DNA of 30,993 bases from PALSA-607 sp036510735 (GTDB taxonomy: Bacteria; Actinomycetota; Actinomycetes; Acidothermales; Acidothermaceae), in contig DATCDK010000033.1 in the NCBI GenBank assembly GCA_036510735.1, forward strand, positions 1-30,993, written 5' to 3'. Positions 29,030 through 30,993 of this stretch are shown here, piece by piece. How positions within the stretch are numbered: the first letter of the stretch is position 1; the number at the start of each line of letters is the position of its first letter. The position numbers were made by a program, and so were the translations under genes. The notes beneath the pieces are model-generated. The model was given only the letters and a program-made list of their open reading frames with translations, was not told the origin of the DNA and did no database searches.

Positions 29030-29629
29030 TTAGGGCGAGGACCCAGAAGGTCCTTCAGTCGCGGCGCTAGCCGCAGGTGTAGTGGCGGTGCGGACGGCGG
29101 CTGGCGACTCCGGTGCGAGGCCAAGCTGATCGCAGGTGTCTGGCGGGCCGGGAAAGATCGCAGCGATGCCGTCGGGCAGCGTGCAGCCGACGAGCGCGGG
29201 CACCGAGTAGGTGGCACCCGCGACCGGAGGCGTGCCACGAGGTGCGCCAGAACGAAGAGCGCCGACCTGCCATAGCGAGGCGCAGGTGTCGAGAGCGTCC
29301 CGTTCGATGCCCGGGTTCCCGACGCCGACGCCGCTGGCAATCGTCGTCCCGGCGAACTTTGCACCGGGGACGTAGACCGCTTCGCTGTAGCAGCGCGCGT
29401 ACCCCTTGTCGGTGACTGCTCGCGGGTGCAAGTAGGCGTAGGCCGCGGCGGTTCCGCCGCCCGTGGCCACAATCAACGCGACCACGAGGCTGCCAGTGAT
29501 GTTGCGCCGCTTTCGCCACCACCGTGTCGCCGGCTCCTCGCGAGCGACGAACGCTTCCAACTCGGCGCGCATCGTGGCGATCCGCTCAGGTCGTAGATCT
29601 CGCGTCGGTGGCAAGTACGAAACGCTCAT
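29030..29629 (-). CDS. Single-pass membrane partner of the ECF sigma factor
   Basis: A 199-residue protein overlapping the sigma factor stop by ATGA (29626-29629). The N-terminal cytoplasmic part (1-43) has RPERIATMRAELEAFVA and a WWRKRRN stop-transfer-like cluster; one membrane helix follows (44-66). The outside part (67-199) holds four cysteines (in YARCYSEA, LDTCASLW, VGCTLPDG and PDTCDQLG), so probably two disulfides, and a Pro/Ala/Ser-rich tail. I recognise no catalytic or ZAS anti-sigma motif; the role as anti-sigma factor is inferred from gene overlap and topology. Confidence 0.75.
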   Translation of the reverse strand: MSVSYLPPTRDLRPERIATMRAELEAFVAREEPATRWWRKRRNITGSLVVALIVATGGGTAAAYAYLHPRAVTDKGYARCYSEAVYVPGAKFAGTTIASGVGVGNPGIERDALDTCASLWQVGALRSGAPRGTPPVAGATYSVPALVGCTLPDGIAAIFPGPPDTCDQLGLAPESPAAVRTATTPAASAATEGPSGSSP

Positions 29630-30243
29630 GCTCCTTCACCCCGTACCTCGTCCGTACCCACGCGGCTGTCGGCACGCGGGCCGACCTCGTCGGTGAGCAG
29701 TACTTTGAGCCGGGCGCGGGCTCGCGAGAGCCGCGACCGGACAGTGCCAATGGGGACGCCGAGAGCTGCCGCGGCCTCTTCGTAGCTGAGGCCTTCCCAG
29801 TCGCACATCGCGACGACGTCCTGATCCGCGCGCTTGAGGGTTCGCAGTGCTGACAGCACGCGTTGCATCTGCCGCTCGCTGTCGATCCGGGCGGCGACCT
29901 CGTCGGCGTGGTCGCCGACGTCCTGCGTCAGTGGTGTCTTTGCGAGCAGGTTCGCCGTCCGCCGGCGGCCACGCTCAGTGTTGCGGCAGGCATTGTTCGC
30001 GGCCACAAACAGCCAGGGCAGTAGCGAGTCGGTGACAGCGATCGAGGACCGCTTGCGCCAGGCCTCCATGAACGTCTGGGAGGTGGCGTCCTCCGCGAGC
30101 GTCCACGACCCAGTGCGCCGGAAGCAGTAGTTGTGGATCCGATTCGCGTGCCGGACGAATAAGTCGCCGAACGCCGAATGGTCGCCAGCGCAGGCTCGCG
30201 CCCACAAGCGCACGTCCGGAGTCTCGCCGTCGTCGACCGCCAC
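29626..30243 (-). CDS. ECF-family RNA polymerase sigma factor
   Basis: A 205-residue sigma factor with region 2 at about residues 24-95 (AFGDLFVRHANRIHNYCFRR, AEDATSQTFMEAWRKR) and region 4 at about 127-181 (LRTLKRADQDVVAMCDWEGLSYEEAA, GVPIGTVRSRLSRARARLK), followed by a ~25-residue charged tail. The pattern AEDATSQTFMEAWR is that of standard ECF sigma factors. The start is GTG 30243 with AGGAG about 4 nt upstream. It is the first gene of a two-gene operon with the membrane partner. It differs in subfamily from the SigE-like factor at 16.3-16.8 kb. Confidence 0.92.
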   Translation of the reverse strand: MAVDDGETPDVRLWARACAGDHSAFGDLFVRHANRIHNYCFRRTGSWTLAEDATSQTFMEAWRKRSSIAVTDSLLPWLFVAANNACRNTERGRRRTANLLAKTPLTQDVGDHADEVAARIDSERQMQRVLSALRTLKRADQDVVAMCDWEGLSYEEAAAALGVPIGTVRSRLSRARARLKVLLTDEVGPRADSRVGTDEVRGEGA

Positions 30244-30336
30244 GCACTCCTATGTCCGGCAGCCTGGTTTGAGTTCCATCTTCGTCGCCCCGCCGTCACC
30301 CGGGCACGGCCCCACACAGACATGCCCTGGGCACGT

Positions 30337-30376
30337 AAAAGGCGTCTGACCCTACGGGGGAGGAGAGCCAGACGCC
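30337..30376 (-). terminator. Intrinsic terminator of the lipoprotein gene
   Basis: On the minus strand GGCGTCTG (30376-30369) and CAGACGCC (30348-30341) form an 8-bp stem, with an inner CCC/GGG pairing in the loop, and TTTT follows at 30340-30337. It lies between the upstream lipoprotein gene and the sigma factor gene, so it should separate the two transcripts. Confidence 0.6.
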
Positions 30377-30439
30377 ACGCAGATCGTAACTGGTGATACC
30401 CGTGGGCTCAATGGTTGCGGACGCGAAGACCTACCAGGC

Positions 30440-30453
30440 GTGATGTACATCAC
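30440..30453. promoter_or_regulatory. Crp/FNR-type palindrome GTGATGTACATCAC
   Basis: A perfect 14-bp palindrome of the GTGA-N6-TCAC type, the core of Crp/FNR family sites. It is 18 bp downstream of the lipoprotein stop and about 200 bp before the sigma factor GTG; the terminator lies between it and the sigma gene. Whether it acts on a sigma promoter or is incidental cannot be told. Confidence 0.4.
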
Positions 30454-30470
30454 CCGCGATCCCGCAAGCG

Positions 30471-30902
30471 TCAGGGCGGGTCGACGTTGAACCCCGCCAT
30501 AGCGCCTTGCGCCTTCGCACCGCAGTAGGTCTCGAAGGTTGCCAGACCCATTGGCGCATCGCTTGGCACCACAAAGGTCGCCTGCAACGCATCGCCGGTG
30601 CGCACGATTTGGGTCAGGGCCAGTCCGCCCTTGTTGTCTGGGTGGGCGCTGTCCCGCCAGAAGATCACGTCCGGCTTCGACGCCTGCGGGGGGCAACGGA
30701 TCGCGTTCAGGGTGATGACGGTTCCGGGCGGTCCGTCGCCTACCGAGACGCCGAGAGCGCCGCTGATCGACGGTCCCCCCGGACCTGGCGACCCGTAGGC
30801 GCTGGCCACACCGATGCCTGCGTTGGTCGTGCCGTGAGCGGCGCAGGCGGTGGCGAGCGTCGCGGCCCCGATCGACGTACAGATCCGCATCAGACGTGTC
30901 AC
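30471..30902 (-). CDS. Small predicted lipoprotein
   Basis: No family recognised. A 143-residue product with an N-terminal signal (RICTSIGAATLATAC) whose LATAC can serve as a lipobox, then a Gly/Pro-rich linker and a beta-rich domain containing VSVGDGPPGTVITLNAIRCPP, a pattern seen in immunoglobulin-like extracellular domains with PGT turns, plus SDAPMGLATFETYCG. Start is GTG 30902; ATG 30890 is an equally possible start, and neither has a clear ribosome site. It is followed by its own terminator and does not seem to share the sigma operon. Confidence 0.68.
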   Translation of the reverse strand: MTRLMRICTSIGAATLATACAAHGTTNAGIGVASAYGSPGPGGPSISGALGVSVGDGPPGTVITLNAIRCPPQASKPDVIFWRDSAHPDNKGGLALTQIVRTGDALQATFVVPSDAPMGLATFETYCGAKAQGAMAGFNVDPP

Positions 30903-30976
30903 GGCGCAGATCGTAGGCGAGGGCCGCAGTGGGGCGGCAGACTGGTACGCGGCAAGCCGGGCTCGAGAGGACGCAA

Positions 30977-30993
30977 ATGTCGGACGACGTCGA
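30977..30993 (+). CDS. Start of a plus-strand gene cut by the window end
   Basis: ATG 30977 follows GAGAGGA with about 6-nt spacing and reads MSDDV before the window ends. The upstream 74 bp separates it from the divergent lipoprotein gene. Too short to name. Confidence 0.45.

Overview
The window is about 31 kb of high-GC DNA. Strong G/C bias at third codon positions, frequent GTG/TTG starts, a branched-chain keto-acid dehydrogenase operon, a HelR-type RNA polymerase recycling factor behind a rifamycin-associated element, and a Pat-type aromatic aminotransferase beside tRNA-Ser(GCU) and tRNA-Arg(ACG) all point to an actinobacterial chromosome. Genus cannot be fixed from the sequence. No phage genes, transposases, CRISPR array or replication origin were seen.

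Layout. 1-6.7 kb: the end of uppP, a secreted or anchored Pro/Ser/Thr-rich protein, then on the minus strand the bkdA-bkdB-bkdC operon with a trailing nitrilase-family hydrolase, preceded by a VVVPP-repeat proline-rich membrane protein. 6.7-9.2 kb: a gap holding a 101-nt nested inverted repeat, then pat, tRNA-Ser, an alpha/beta hydrolase and tRNA-Arg. 9.2-13.9 kb: accessory genes: a self-inhibited class II Fic protein behind a CCATAC-type operator, helR with its 19-bp RAE, a translationally coupled small membrane protein and a PASTA-type lipoprotein. 13.9-16.8 kb (minus): a SigE-family sigma factor, a membrane protein with four copies of an unassigned ~45-residue repeat, and an amidoligase-family enzyme, ending against the 3' remnant of a TetR gene. 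This is the best candidate for an undescribed system.

16.9-19.0 kb: a divergent HxlR regulator/nitroreductase pair with a phased operator, and an aldo/keto reductase. 19.0-25.2 kb: a KimA-like potassium importer diverging from a short KdpD-like kinase (no N-terminal KdpD/Usp region) and KdpE, with CGTCAAG direct repeats between them; kdpE is followed by iolB and a mannitol-dehydrogenase-family gene. 25.4-28.3 kb: a ferric-reductase-like flavocytochrome, an anchored FMN-binding protein with a flavinylation motif, and ApbE: a complete extracytosolic flavin electron-transfer module. 28.3-31 kb: a secreted cysteine-rich crystallin/I36-like protein, tandem terminators, a second ECF sigma/membrane-partner pair (minus), a lipoprotein, and the first codons of a plus-strand gene.

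Two sigma factor genes each overlap by ATGA a single-pass membrane partner, suggesting two separate envelope-signalling cassettes. The potassium module and the flavin module are each self-contained. Coordinates and motifs were read directly from the sequence; functional names rest on recognition of family motifs, without any database search.
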